Part shown: positions 9,229-16,847 of the stretch, piece by piece
Layout: every line of letters begins with the position of its first letter
Numbering within the stretch: the first letter of the stretch is position 1
From: Herbiconiux solani NBRC 106740
Lineage (GTDB): Bacteria > Actinomycetota > Actinomycetes > Actinomycetales > Microbacteriaceae
Direction of reading: 5' to 3'
Assembly (NCBI RefSeq): GCF_001571005.1
Contig: NZ_BCST01000006.1
Coordinates: 299,757-363,756, forward strand
Length of the DNA: 64,000 nucleotides
Notes under the pieces: model-generated
The model's input: the letters and a program-made list of their open reading frames with translations, nothing else
Told to the model about the DNA's origin: nothing
Database searches by the model: none
Position numbers and translations under genes: made by a program

Positions 9229-9258
9229 TTGGGCGAGCGCGGTTCGATGGGCTAAAGT
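9229..9258 (+). promoter_or_regulatory. Probable tRNA-Gln promoter
   Basis: A TTGGGC (-35-like, 9229-9234) and a TAAAGT (-10-like, 9253-9258) are separated by 18 bases. They lie about 32 bases before the tRNA, in a locally AT-richer patch. Confidence 0.5.
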
Positions 9259-9290
9259 AAACAGTCGGCTCGGGCTGAGGCTCGGATCGG

Positions 9291-9362
9291 TGGGGTATGG
9301 TGTAATTGGCAACACGGCTGATTCTGGTTCAGTTGTTCTTGGTTCGAGTCCAGGTACCCCAG
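9291..9362 (+). tRNA. tRNA-Gln (anticodon CUG)
   Basis: Acceptor arms TGGGGTA and TACCCCA pair perfectly, with G as discriminator. The anticodon loop TTCTGGT reads CTG, which decodes CAG. The T-arm has GGTTCGAGTCC. The 3' CCA is not encoded. The strong 5' UGGGGUA/3' UACCCCA acceptor is the classic glutamine identity set. It is a single tRNA with its own promoter-like boxes and a hairpin-T terminator immediately after it. Confidence 0.95.
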
Positions 9363-9370
9363 CAAGCAAT

Positions 9371-9395
9371 GGTCCACTTCGGTGGGCCTTTTTTG
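9371..9395 (+). terminator. Intrinsic terminator of tRNA-Gln
   Basis: GGTCCAC-TTCG-GTGGGCC (one G-T pair, UUCG tetraloop) followed by TTTTTTG. It begins 9 bases after the tRNA and is the only textbook T-tailed terminator I found in the window. Confidence 0.9.
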
Positions 9396-9440
9396 TTGCC
9401 TATTTGGTTGGGGTTGTTGGGCCTCGGTTTTGGGTGGGTG

Positions 9441-9551
9441 GGCGGCCGTGGAGCGGGTATTCCGGGCGAGCCGCAGTCCCACGTCCGCTGCGCGGACGTC
9501 CGCCAGACCCGATGCCTGCGGCTCGCCCGGAACACCCGCTCCACGGCCGCC
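9441..9551. repeat. 36-bp inverted repeat with nested hairpin (possible mobile or REP-like unit)
   Basis: The left arm 9441-9476 and right arm 9516-9551 are reverse complements over 36 bp with one mismatch (GTATTCC against GTGTTCC). Inside, ACGTCCGC-TGC-GCGGACGT (9481-9499) is a second perfect hairpin. The whole could extrude as a large cruciform or fold as an RNA. No transposase is present. It may be a non-autonomous element, a REP-like repeat or a recombination site. Confidence 0.75.
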
Positions 9552-9621
9552 GGCGCTCTGCGCGGCAAGCTGCCGGGACCCTGCGGCAATCGCCGGCGCT
9601 TCGCGCGGCGGGGTGCCGGGA
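9548..9621. repeat. Imperfect direct repeat, two copies of about 30 bp
   Basis: Copies at 9548-9578 and 9591-9621 share CGCCGGCGCT, then GCGCGGC, then TGCCGGGA, with a 43-base period. The first copy abuts the right arm of the inverted repeat. Function unknown. Confidence 0.65.
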
Positions 9622-9679
9622 GCTTTGGCGTTCGAGATCGTGCTCGGCCATCAGTGGTGTTGACGCCCTGGAAGGGGGT

Positions 9680-9695
9680 GTATCACGGGTGATAC
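9680..9695. promoter_or_regulatory. Toxin-antitoxin autoregulatory operator
   Basis: GTATCAC-GG-GTGATAC is a perfect 7-bp-arm palindrome ending 9 bases before the antitoxin ATG. This is where an antitoxin-toxin complex would repress its own promoter. Confidence 0.65.
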
Positions 9696-9704
9696 GCTCT
9701 TCGT

Positions 9705-9941
9705 ATGTCTACTGTCAGCGTGCGGGAGCTTCGGAATCATGGGGGGGACGTGTTGGCGCGGGTGGCTCGAGGGGAAGAGCTGGTCGTGACGAGTGATGGG
9801 GCGGCTGTGGCGGAGTTGCGGCCGGTGCGACGGCATTCGCCGTCGACGCGGCAGCTGATCGAGCGGCGGCGGCGGTTGCCGGTGGTGGATGCGGACGCCC
9901 TGCGGTCCGACATCGACGAACTGATCGATCCGTCGCTGTGA
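9705..9941 (+). CDS. Antitoxin, Phd/YefM family
   Basis: A 78-residue protein beginning MSTVSVRELRNHGGDVLARV, the N-terminal DNA-binding Phd/YefM fold, followed by GEELVVTSDGAAVAELRPV. The C-terminal half is polar and rich in Arg and Asp, as expected for a flexible toxin-neutralising tail. It neutralises the PIN toxin encoded next, and its stop overlaps the toxin start (GTGA, 9938-9941). A palindromic operator lies immediately upstream. There is no clear Shine-Dalgarno sequence, so it may be leaderless. Confidence 0.9.
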   Translation: MSTVSVRELRNHGGDVLARVARGEELVVTSDGAAVAELRPVRRHSPSTRQLIERRRRLPVVDADALRSDIDELIDPSL

Positions 9942-10351
9942 GCGACGTGGCGCGTGGGTTGCTCGACACGTCGACGGTGATTCTGCTGGGGCGGATCACG
10001 GATCCGGATGCGCTGCCCGATGAACTTGTGATCAGCACGGTCACGATCGCCGAGCTGAGCGTGGGGCCGTTGGTCGCGACCGACGACAGCGTGCGGGCCG
10101 CGCGTCAGGCGCACCTGCAGCAGGCCGAGGCCGACTTCGAGCCGCTTCCCTTCGACGCCGCCTCCGGGCGAGCCTTCGGGCAGGTCGCCGCGGCACTGCG
10201 GGGCGCCGGCCGGAAGCCGGCCGCTCGCGCGTATGACGCCCTGATCGCCGCCATCGCGATCGCCAACGACCTCCCGGTCGTGACGGCGAACCCTCGGGAC
10301 TTCCAGGGCATCCCGGGACTGACCGTGATCCCGGTCGACGTTCCCGCCTGA
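9938..10351 (+). CDS. Toxin with PIN domain (VapC family)
   Basis: A 137-residue PIN-domain RNase. The catalytic acidic residues are visible: Asp in GLLDTSTVI (about residue 9), Glu in TVTIAELSVG (about 39), Asp in RAYDALIAAIAIAN (about 101) and Asp/Asn near VTANPRDFQGIPGL (about 119-128). VapC toxins cleave tRNAs or rRNA with Mg2+. The GTG start overlaps the antitoxin stop, which couples their translation. The placement next to tRNA-Gln and repeats suggests gain by transfer, but codon use looks ordinary. Confidence 0.9.
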   Translation: MSDVARGLLDTSTVILLGRITDPDALPDELVISTVTIAELSVGPLVATDDSVRAARQAHLQQAEADFEPLPFDAASGRAFGQVAAALRGAGRKPAARAYDALIAAIAIANDLPVVTANPRDFQGIPGLTVIPVDVPA

Positions 10352-10362
10352 CTCCCCGCTCG

Positions 10363-11049
10363 TCAGGGGGGCGTGAGGCGGAAGGGGTCTTCCTTGTCTT
10401 GGGTGACGAGGGCTGTGGTGTCGGTGGAGACGGAGCCGTCGGCGCCTAGGGCTACCGAGTGGCCGTCGGGCCAGGTGCAGGTGACTCCGGCCAGGGCTGC
10501 GGTCTCGACGGCGAGGATGGGGTCGCAGTCGGCGTCGGTGAAGGGGAGCCAGGTGCCATCGGCCGCGATGATGCCGTCGCCGAGGTCGGCGTTGCCCTCG
10601 GGATATGCGCTGGGTCGGCCGGCGCTGCCTGCCGTGGTGGTGCCGGCGGCCGCGTCGGTGGCGGCGGGGGCGCTGTCTGCGGCTGTGCGGTCGGCGCTAC
10701 CGGCGGCGAAGCCCGCGGCCGCCGAGATGACGGCCACCGCCGCCAGGGCCGCGGCCGCAGACAGGGCGATGACAGCGGGCTTCCATCGGGGGCTCGACGC
10801 GGGGCCGCTCTTCTGTCCGGCGCCCGCGGCGTCGGGATCCGGCTCAGCGGGATCGGGGTGTGCGGGAGCCGGCCGGGCGGGATCGGTCTGCTCGCGGCTC
10901 GGCGGTTCTCCCGTGCGGACGGCGGGGTCCGTGCGGGCGGCGGGCGCGGCGTGGCGGCGGTGGAGCTCGGCTCGCTCGGCATCCGTCAGGGGCGGCTGGC
11001 CGGGGCCGTAGGCGCGGGTCTGGAGGTCGTCGCTCTCGCTTGTCGCCAT
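10363..11049 (-). CDS. Unknown protein with a Pro-rich cytoplasmic part and one membrane helix
   Basis: A 228-residue protein. Residues 1-90 are hydrophilic and Pro/Ala/Asp-rich with a LTDAERAELHRRHAAP segment. Residues about 91-118 form one hydrophobic helix. The rest is exported, with an Ala/Thr-rich spacer and a compact C-terminal domain holding two cysteines (DADCDPILA and GVTCTWPDG) that could form a disulfide. Not recognised. Its stop is 12 bases from the toxin stop, convergent. Confidence 0.7.
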   Translation of the reverse strand: MATSESDDLQTRAYGPGQPPLTDAERAELHRRHAAPAARTDPAVRTGEPPSREQTDPARPAPAHPDPAEPDPDAAGAGQKSGPASSPRWKPAVIALSAAAALAAVAVISAAAGFAAGSADRTAADSAPAATDAAAGTTTAGSAGRPSAYPEGNADLGDGIIAADGTWLPFTDADCDPILAVETAALAGVTCTWPDGHSVALGADGSVSTDTTALVTQDKEDPFRLTPP

Positions 11050-11232
11050 GGAACGACGTTACGCCGGTCGGGCCACTTCTGCCGGACGGGCGCGACACGC
11101 GGCGTCGGTGAGGCGGTGGCCATCGCGGAACTCGAGCTCGCCGAGTGGTGCACGCGCAACGGCAGGGTCAGCCTGCCGCCGTGACGGCCTCGTCGAGTTC
11201 GGGCCCGGGTGCAACCGTGGCAGAGTGTCGGG

Positions 11233-11733
11233 GTGGATGACGCGACTGTTCAGGATGGCCCGACCGTCGCCGTGAGCGCCTACGCCCCGGCCGATGCGCC
11301 CGGCACGCTGGACCTCTTTCTGGCCGCGGTGACCGAGACGGCCGCCGCCGATTACACGGCCGCGGAGATCGACGCCTGGGCCGACCGCGAACGGCGCGAC
11401 CTCGGGCGGTGGGATGCGGCGATGCGGGCGCGCGGCGCTTTCGTCGCCGAGATCGGCGCCGAGCTGGCCGGGTTCTCCGATGTCGGCCCGGAGGGCTACG
11501 TGGACATGATGTTCGTGGCGCCGCGCTTCCTCCGGCGCGGGGTCGCGCGGACACTCATCGCGCACGGTGAGGCACTCGCCCGTGGGCGCGGAGTGAGCGA
11601 GCTCTCGGCCGACGTGAGCATCACGGCCCGCCTCTTCTTCGAGAGCCAGGGCTTCGCGGTCGAGGCGCAGCAGGCGCCGGTCCGTCGCGGTGTCACCCTC
11701 ACCAACTTCCGCATGCGCAAGCCCCTCACCTGA
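11233..11733 (+). CDS. GNAT family N-acetyltransferase
   Basis: About 166 residues. The GNAT core is visible as GYVDMMFVAPRFLRRGVARTL (strand beta4, then the acetyl-CoA pyrophosphate loop RRGVA), followed by FFESQGFAVEAQQ and a C-terminal strand. It resembles YafP-type small acetyltransferases. I prefer the GTG at 11233; a start at 11209 adds eight residues with atypical codons. The substrate is unknown. The next gene, 52 bp downstream, is a double acetyltransferase. Confidence 0.85.
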   Translation: MDDATVQDGPTVAVSAYAPADAPGTLDLFLAAVTETAAADYTAAEIDAWADRERRDLGRWDAAMRARGAFVAEIGAELAGFSDVGPEGYVDMMFVAPRFLRRGVARTLIAHGEALARGRGVSELSADVSITARLFFESQGFAVEAQQAPVRRGVTLTNFRMRKPLT

Positions 11734-11785
11734 CCGCCGGGTGACGCAGCGCGGCGGGCGTCCGCGGTGCTCGTACGCTGGAGGC

Positions 11786-12922
11786 ATGACCGCGCGCATC
11801 CGCCTCGCTCGGGCCGACGATCTCGCGGCGTTCGAGCAGCTCGAGAACGACGCCGATCGCATCCTCATCGACCGCCTGAAGCCGGAGAACTGGGGTGCTG
11901 CACCGACGGGCGCGGAGCGCGCGGCCCAGCCCGGGTTCCTGCTGGTGGCCGAGGTGGATGACGCGGGCGGGGTCGGTGCTGTCGGCCAGGACGGCGGGGT
12001 CGGCGAGGCGGGCGGGGCCGGTGAGGCAGGTGGGGCCGGCCGGGCGGGTGGGGTCGTGGTCGGCTTCGTGCACGTTCTCGAGGTCCACGGCTGTGCGCAT
12101 CTCGAGCAGCTCTCGGTCGCCCCGGCGCACGCGCGGCACGGCATCGGGCGGGCGCTCGTCGAAGCGGCGATGCGGGAGGCGTCCGACCGGGGCTATCGTC
12201 GGCTGTCCCTGCGCACGTACGCCGAGGTTCCGTGGAACGCGCCGTTCTATCGCACGCTGGGCTTCGTCGATGAGGAGCCCGCATCCCCATTCCATCGGGC
12301 GCTCGCCGCCGTCGAAGCCGAGGCCGGTCTCGATCGACTCGGGACGCGCATCCAGCTCGCCGTCGACCTCGACGAACAGCAGCATCGGTCAGGTGGTTCG
12401 CGGCGGGTGCCGGCGCCGACCGAACGCCTGAGGTTTCGCGAGATGGGGGAGGGCGATCTGGATGCGATGGCCGCCCTGCTCGGCGACCCCGCGGTCATGC
12501 GCCACTACCCCGCTCCGAAGACGCGCGAGGGCGCGGCAGCGTGGATCGCCTGGAACCGCGCGAACTACGAGACCCACGGCTACGGCCTCTGGATCGTCGA
12601 GACCCACGCGGGCGAGTTCGTCGGCGACTGTGGTCTCACCTGGCAGGAGGTCGGCGGTAAGCCGGCGCTCGAGGTGGGCTATCACGTCCGGGCCGAGCTG
12701 CAGGGCCGCGGGTACGCCACGGAGGCCGCGATCGCCTGCCGGGAATTCGCCGCCGAACGTGGTCTCGCCGATTCGCTCGTGGCGATCATCCACCCCGAGA
12801 ACCGGCCGTCGCAGCGGGTGGCGGAGAAGGTGGGGATGGTCCGGCTGGCGGATGACGACGACGGCCCCGCCGGTGCCACGCGCCGGGTCTACGGCCTCAC
12901 GTTCAGCCGGTCGGCGGGCTGA
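11786..12922 (+). CDS. Tandem double GNAT acetyltransferase
   Basis: A 378-residue fusion of two acetyltransferase domains. Domain 1 (about residues 1-170) has LEQLSVAPAHARHGIGRALV as its acetyl-CoA loop. Domain 2 (about 205-375) is RimJ/RimL-like, with LEVGYHVRAELQGRGYATEA. A Gly/Ala run of about 30 residues (near 52-85) is inserted in the first domain between core strands and is encoded by a GC-rich microsatellite. The start is the ATG with GGAGG five bases upstream, although the open frame continues further. Separate genes of each type are common; the fusion is less so. Substrates unknown. Confidence 0.87.
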   Translation: MTARIRLARADDLAAFEQLENDADRILIDRLKPENWGAAPTGAERAAQPGFLLVAEVDDAGGVGAVGQDGGVGEAGGAGEAGGAGRAGGVVVGFVHVLEVHGCAHLEQLSVAPAHARHGIGRALVEAAMREASDRGYRRLSLRTYAEVPWNAPFYRTLGFVDEEPASPFHRALAAVEAEAGLDRLGTRIQLAVDLDEQQHRSGGSRRVPAPTERLRFREMGEGDLDAMAALLGDPAVMRHYPAPKTREGAAAWIAWNRANYETHGYGLWIVETHAGEFVGDCGLTWQEVGGKPALEVGYHVRAELQGRGYATEAAIACREFAAERGLADSLVAIIHPENRPSQRVAEKVGMVRLADDDDGPAGATRRVYGLTFSRSAG

Positions 12923-12940
12923 CCCGGCCTCCACCGCCCG

Positions 12941-13729
12941 TCAGCGGAAGCGGCGGCGGTAGACGACGATCGCCAGGGCGTAGGCGACGACGAGGATGCC
13001 CCCGAGCCACCCCAGCGCCACCCAGATCTCGCCGCCGACGGGCTGCTGAGCGAAGAGCGCCCGGATCGTGTCGACGATCGACGTGACGGGCTGGTTCTCG
13101 GCGAACCAGGCCACGGGCGCCGGCATCGACGCGGTCGGCACGAACGCCGAGCTGACGAACGGCAGGAAGATCAGCGGGTAGCTGAAGGCGCTGGCGCCGT
13201 CGACGCTCTTCGCCGAGAGTCCGGCGATCACCGCCACCCAGGTCAGGGCCAGCGTGAACAGGATGAGGATGCCGGCGACCGCGAGCCAGGCACCGACGGA
13301 GGCCCCGCTGCGGAAGCCGAGCAGCAGCGCCACCCCGGTCACGATCGCGATCGAGACGAGGTTCGCCGCCAGCGAGGTCAGCACGTGCGCCCACAGCACG
13401 CTCGACCGGGCGACCGGCATCGACTGGAAGCGCTCGAAGATGCCGCCCTGGAGATCGAGGAAGAGGCGGTAGGAGGTGTACGCGATGCCCGACGCGATCG
13501 TGACGAGCAGGATGCCGGGGAGCAGGTAGTCGACGTACGAGGTGCCCGGTGACGTGCCGGACGCGGTGCCGGCGCCGGTGTCGATCGCGCCGCCCAGCAC
13601 GAACACGAACAGCAGCATCAGCGCGACCGGGGTGACGGCCGTGGTGAGGATCGTGTCGGGGCTGCGCAGGATGTGCCGGAGCGACCGCCCGGTGAGGATG
13701 CCGGTGTCGCCGAGGGCGTGGGTGGTCAT
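12941..13729 (-). CDS. ABC transporter permease (DrrB-like, ABC-2 type)
   Basis: A 262-residue protein with about six membrane segments and the ABC-2 family conserved region near YPLIFLPFVSSAFVPTASMP (about residues 170-190). It partners the ATPase upstream (overlap ATGA, 13726-13729). Together they form a two-gene exporter of the daunorubicin-resistance type that moves hydrophobic compounds or lipids. Controlled with the PadR gene of the same operon. The C-terminus is basic (YRRRFR). Confidence 0.92.
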   Translation of the reverse strand: MTTHALGDTGILTGRSLRHILRSPDTILTTAVTPVALMLLFVFVLGGAIDTGAGTASGTSPGTSYVDYLLPGILLVTIASGIAYTSYRLFLDLQGGIFERFQSMPVARSSVLWAHVLTSLAANLVSIAIVTGVALLLGFRSGASVGAWLAVAGILILFTLALTWVAVIAGLSAKSVDGASAFSYPLIFLPFVSSAFVPTASMPAPVAWFAENQPVTSIVDTIRALFAQQPVGGEIWVALGWLGGILVVAYALAIVVYRRRFR

Positions 13730-14490
13730 GATCGGTCGCCTTCCTGCCCGACGAGCGCGAGGAACACGTCCTCCAACGACGGCTGCTTCTCGACGTACTC
13801 GACGCGGGCCGGCGGCAGCAGCCGCTTCAGCTCGGCGAGCGTGCCGTTCTGGATGATCGTGCCCTCGTGCAGGATCGCGATGCGGTCGGCGAGCTGCTCG
13901 GCCTCGTCGAGGTACTGGGTCGTGAGCAGCACGGTCGTGCCGGAGGCGGCGAGGCCGCGGATCGTCTCCCAGACCTCGATGCGCGCCTGCGGGTCGAGCC
14001 CGGTGGTCGGTTCGTCGAGGAAGATCACGGGCGGGTCGCCGATCAGGCTCATCGCGATGTCGAGGCGGCGGCGCATCCCGCCCGAGTAGGTGCCCGCGCG
14101 GCGGCGACCCGCCTCGGTGAGCCCGAACCGGTCGAGCAGGCCGTCGGCGATCTCGGCGGGATGCGGGAGGTGCCGCAGCCGGGCCACGAGCACGAGGTTC
14201 TCGCGCCCGCTCAGCACCTCGTCGACCGCCGCGAACTGACCGGTGAGACTGATCGACTCGCGCACCTCGGCGGGCGAGCCGGCGACGTCGAAGCCGTGCA
14301 CCGTGGCGGTGCCCGCATCCGCTTTCACGAGCGTCGAGAGGATGCGCACCAGGGTCGTCTTGCCGGCCCCGTTCGAGCCGAGCAGCGCGACGACCGTGCC
14401 CGGCTCGACGGTGAGGTCGATGCCTCTCAGCACGTGGACGTCTTTGAAGGACTTGGTGAGGCCTTCGATGCGGATGGCGGGGGAGGTCAT
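13726..14490 (-). CDS. ABC transporter ATP-binding protein (DrrA-like)
   Basis: A 254-residue nucleotide-binding subunit. Walker A is GSNGAGKTTLVR (about residues 39-50), the signature is YSGGMRRRLDIAMSL, and Walker B is VIFLDEPTTGLDP. The domain order and the short tail after Walker B fit the drug-export (DrrA) branch, which acts with a separate permease. The gene overlaps its neighbours on both sides by 4 bp (ATGA), so the four genes form one transcript. Confidence 0.95.
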   Translation of the reverse strand: MTSPAIRIEGLTKSFKDVHVLRGIDLTVEPGTVVALLGSNGAGKTTLVRILSTLVKADAGTATVHGFDVAGSPAEVRESISLTGQFAAVDEVLSGRENLVLVARLRHLPHPAEIADGLLDRFGLTEAGRRRAGTYSGGMRRRLDIAMSLIGDPPVIFLDEPTTGLDPQARIEVWETIRGLAASGTTVLLTTQYLDEAEQLADRIAILHEGTIIQNGTLAELKRLLPPARVEYVEKQPSLEDVFLALVGQEGDRS

Positions 14491-14912
14491 GAGTCCTTCT
14501 CCTCGGTGGCCGCGACGTCAGCGCCGCCTGCCCCCACGGGCCCGCCAGCACCCGGCGCCCCGTCGGCCGCGTCGATCGCGTCGGTGAGGCGCGAGCGCTC
14601 CTTGTCGATCCAGTGCGTGCCCGCATAGGCGGCGGCGAACGACTCGGCGAACTCGACCGGATCGTCACCGACGATCTCGCGCACCGAGCGGCCGTCGACG
14701 GCGGCCTGCTCCCAGAGGTCGGCGTTGTCGACGATCATCTTCACCATCGTCTCGCCGTCGGTGATGCCGCTGGAGTAGAGGAAGTAGCGGTTGATCGCCT
14801 TGGCAGCCTCGCGGTAGGGCGAGGGGAGGGCGTCGGTGCGGGCGATCGCCTGCCGGTACTGCTTCTTCTGCTCGAGCGATCCGGTCAGGGCTTCGATCCA
14901 TTTGGCGGCCAT
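14487..14912 (-). CDS. DUF1048 domain protein
   Basis: A 141-residue, mostly helical soluble protein (KWIEALTGSLEQKKQYRQAI near the start), matching DUF1048, which is repeatedly found in PadR-ABC operons of Gram-positives. Function unknown. It follows the PadR stop by a single base and overlaps the ATPase start. The C-terminal 30 residues are Gly/Ala-rich and probably disordered. Confidence 0.85.
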   Translation of the reverse strand: MAAKWIEALTGSLEQKKQYRQAIARTDALPSPYREAAKAINRYFLYSSGITDGETMVKMIVDNADLWEQAAVDGRSVREIVGDDPVEFAESFAAAYAGTHWIDKERSRLTDAIDAADGAPGAGGPVGAGGADVAATEEKDS

Positions 14913-14913
14913 G

Positions 14914-15297
14914 TCAGTGGGCTCCTTCGGGGTGTGTCGTGGGCGCGGTCTGCGGCGCCTGAGGTGGGGGTGCGATCCGGTTCTGGATGGCGTCGATGCG
15001 TTCGGCGAGGAAGATCCAGCTCGCCCAGAACTCGGCCAGGTAGTCGCGGCCGGCGGCGTTCAGGGAGTAGACCTTGCGGGGTGGGCCCTTCTCGGAAGGC
15101 TCCTTGGTGACATCCACGAGGCCGCGCTGCTCGATGCGCACGAGCAGCGCGTAGATGGTGCCCTCGACGATGTCGGCGAAACCCTGCTCGCGCAGGCTCG
15201 CCGTGATCTCGTAGCCGTACGCCGGGCGCTCGGCGAGACGGGCGAGGACGATGCCCTCGAGGGTGCCCTTGAGCATCTCGGTCATCTGCTTGGCCAT
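14914..15297 (-). CDS. PadR family transcriptional regulator
   Basis: A 127-residue winged-helix regulator. LKGTLEGIVLARLAERPAYG, then IVEGTIYALLVRIEQRGLV, is the PadR signature, followed by a helical dimerisation tail. First gene of the PadR-DUF1048-ATPase-permease operon. It probably represses the operon until a ligand, often the exported compound, releases it. Three copies of an 11-bp motif lie just upstream. Confidence 0.93.
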   Translation of the reverse strand: MAKQMTEMLKGTLEGIVLARLAERPAYGYEITASLREQGFADIVEGTIYALLVRIEQRGLVDVTKEPSEKGPPRKVYSLNAAGRDYLAEFWASWIFLAERIDAIQNRIAPPPQAPQTAPTTHPEGAH

Positions 15298-15320
15298 TGC
15301 GGCTCCTCTGCTACTCGGTG

Positions 15321-15367
15321 TTGCTGACTACCAGTAGATAGTAACGCCGGGTAGTGGTAGATAGCAA
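15321..15367. promoter_or_regulatory. Candidate PadR operator, three half-sites
   Basis: TTGCTGACTAC (15321-15331) faces GTAGATAGTAA (15334-15344) across a 2-base gap, and a third copy GTAGATAGCAA follows at 15357-15367. The patch is AT-rich against its surroundings and sits 24-70 bases before the PadR ATG. Confidence 0.55.
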
Positions 15368-15451
15368 GACTGAATAGTGGGTCGGTTTCGCCATGCGGGT
15401 CGGGCCGCGGCCGATGGGTGGCCGGCGGCGGGTTCGGTCTAGGGTCGGTGC

Positions 15452-16291
15452 ATGGCGTTTTCCGAGGCCGCGGCGCTGGAGTTCACCGGCGGCATCCCGT
15501 ATGCGATGCGGCCGGAGGGTGCTCTGCGGCTCGATGTGCTGTCCCCGCCGGCGGCCCCGGGCACCGCCGGCCCGTCGCGGCCGGTCGCGATCTTCCTGCA
15601 CGGCGGCGGCTGGCACGAGGGAGATCGCGGTGCGGCCATGCATCCCTGGCTCGCCCCGCTTCTTGCGGCGAGGGGTTTCGTGACCGTCGCGCCCACCTAT
15701 CGGCTGAGCGGTACGGCGACCTGGCCGGCGCCGCTCGACGACGCGATGGATGCGGTGGCCTGGGTGCACGAGCACATCGCGGAGTTCGGCGGCGACCCGT
15801 CGCGCATCGGGCTCTGGGGCTACTCGGCGGGGGCGCACCTCGCGGCGCTCGCCGCACTGGCCGGGCCGTCCGTGCCTTCCCCGGGGGCATCGCCGCATCC
15901 GCATGCTCACCCGCCGGTGCGGGCGGTCGCGCTCGCCGCCTGCCCGAGCGACCTGCGCGACACCCCCGCCGATCCCGGCAACGAGGTGAACCGGCTCCTC
16001 GGTCACCGCGGGACGCCGGCCGAGTTGAGCGCCATCAGCCCGGTCTGCCAGGTGCGGGCGAGTCCGCCGCCGGTGCTGATCGCCCACGGAACCGCCGACC
16101 AGATCGTGCCCTTCGCGCAGGGCGAGGCGCTCCGCGACGCCGTGCGCGCCGCAGGTGGCGTGGTCGAGTGGCACCCCATCGAGGGCGGATCGCACAGCTG
16201 GGCCGACGCCCCCGTCGCGGGCCTGGACGAGTCGGCGCCCAGCTTCGGCTCGCTCGCCGCGGCCTTCTTCGATCGGACCCTGGCCTCGTGA
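15452..16291 (+). CDS. Alpha/beta hydrolase, esterase type
   Basis: A 279-residue hydrolase. The oxyanion motif HGGGWHEGDRG (about residues 50-60), nucleophile elbow GYSAG (serine about 131), Asp near GTADQIVP and His in GGSHSWADAP make a full catalytic triad. HGGGW places it in the hormone-sensitive lipase/BD-FAE esterase group that cleaves esters of small acyl groups. No signal peptide, so cytoplasmic. Its stop is 22 bp before the immunity-like gene, so they may be co-transcribed. Confidence 0.9.
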   Translation: MAFSEAAALEFTGGIPYAMRPEGALRLDVLSPPAAPGTAGPSRPVAIFLHGGGWHEGDRGAAMHPWLAPLLAARGFVTVAPTYRLSGTATWPAPLDDAMDAVAWVHEHIAEFGGDPSRIGLWGYSAGAHLAALAALAGPSVPSPGASPHPHAHPPVRAVALAACPSDLRDTPADPGNEVNRLLGHRGTPAELSAISPVCQVRASPPPVLIAHGTADQIVPFAQGEALRDAVRAAGGVVEWHPIEGGSHSWADAPVAGLDESAPSFGSLAAAFFDRTLAS

Positions 16292-16313
16292 CACGACGAG
16301 ACGAGGTGCGCTG

Positions 16314-16847
16314 ATGCTGTCTCCGCAGACCCTGAGCGAGCACGACCGCCGGGTCGTCGCCGCCTGGGCGGCCGACTGCGCCGAGCGGGTGCTGCCGCTG
16401 TTCGAGGCCGAGGCTCTCGACGACGAGCGCCCCCGTGACGCCATCGCGCGCGCCCGGGCGTTCTCGCGGGGCGAGTTGGATGCAGCGGGCGAGATCCGCC
16501 GCCGCTTCGTCGCGAACCGCGCGACTCAGGTCGTGAGCACCCCCGCAGCCAAGGCCGCCGCCTGGGCCGCGGGTCAGGCGGCCGGCGTCGCGCACATGGG
16601 AGCGCACGCCCTCGGCGCCGCCGCCTACGCCGCGAAGGCCGCCGCCCTGGCTCCGCCCGAGGCCGGCTCTGCTGACGCGGGCGCGGCCGAGATCGCCTGG
16701 CAGCTCGCCCACCTCACCGACCCGCAGCGCGAGGCCCTGCGCCGTCTGCCGCTCCTCGGCACCGACCCCTCCGGACCCCTCGGCACCGGCCTCCTGGCCT
16801 CGGGCGTGCTCGGCGCGAACATCCGCGCCATCCAGGCCGGCCTCTGA
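16314..16847 (+). CDS. Orphan immunity-like protein (Imm-5-like)
   Basis: A 177-residue, Ala-rich all-helical protein. The segment RPRDAIARARAFSRGEL, then AKAAAWAAGQAAGVAHMGAH, fits the Imm-5-like putative immunity family. Such proteins neutralise polymorphic toxins in other bacteria. No toxin gene is nearby, so it may be an orphan immunity gene or have a different role. The start is the ATG at 16314. It is the second gene after the esterase. The assignment rests on my memory of the family pattern. Confidence 0.65.
   Translation: MLSPQTLSEHDRRVVAAWAADCAERVLPLFEAEALDDERPRDAIARARAFSRGELDAAGEIRRRFVANRATQVVSTPAAKAAAWAAGQAAGVAHMGAHALGAAAYAAKAAALAPPEAGSADAGAAEIAWQLAHLTDPQREALRRLPLLGTDPSGPLGTGLLASGVLGANIRAIQAGL

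Larger units (their letters stand above)
9396..9704. other. Gene-free patch between tRNA-Gln and the toxin-antitoxin pair
   Basis: About 310 bases without a convincing gene. It contains the 36-bp inverted repeat (9441-9551) with a nested hairpin, two imperfect 30-bp direct repeats (9548-9621) and, at its right end, the toxin-antitoxin operator. Open frames across it have no start signals or family resemblance. Confidence 0.7.

Noticed and set aside
9291..10351. tRNA-Gln as an integration (att) site for an island
   Set aside because: No direct repeat of the tRNA 3' end was seen downstream and there is no integrase.
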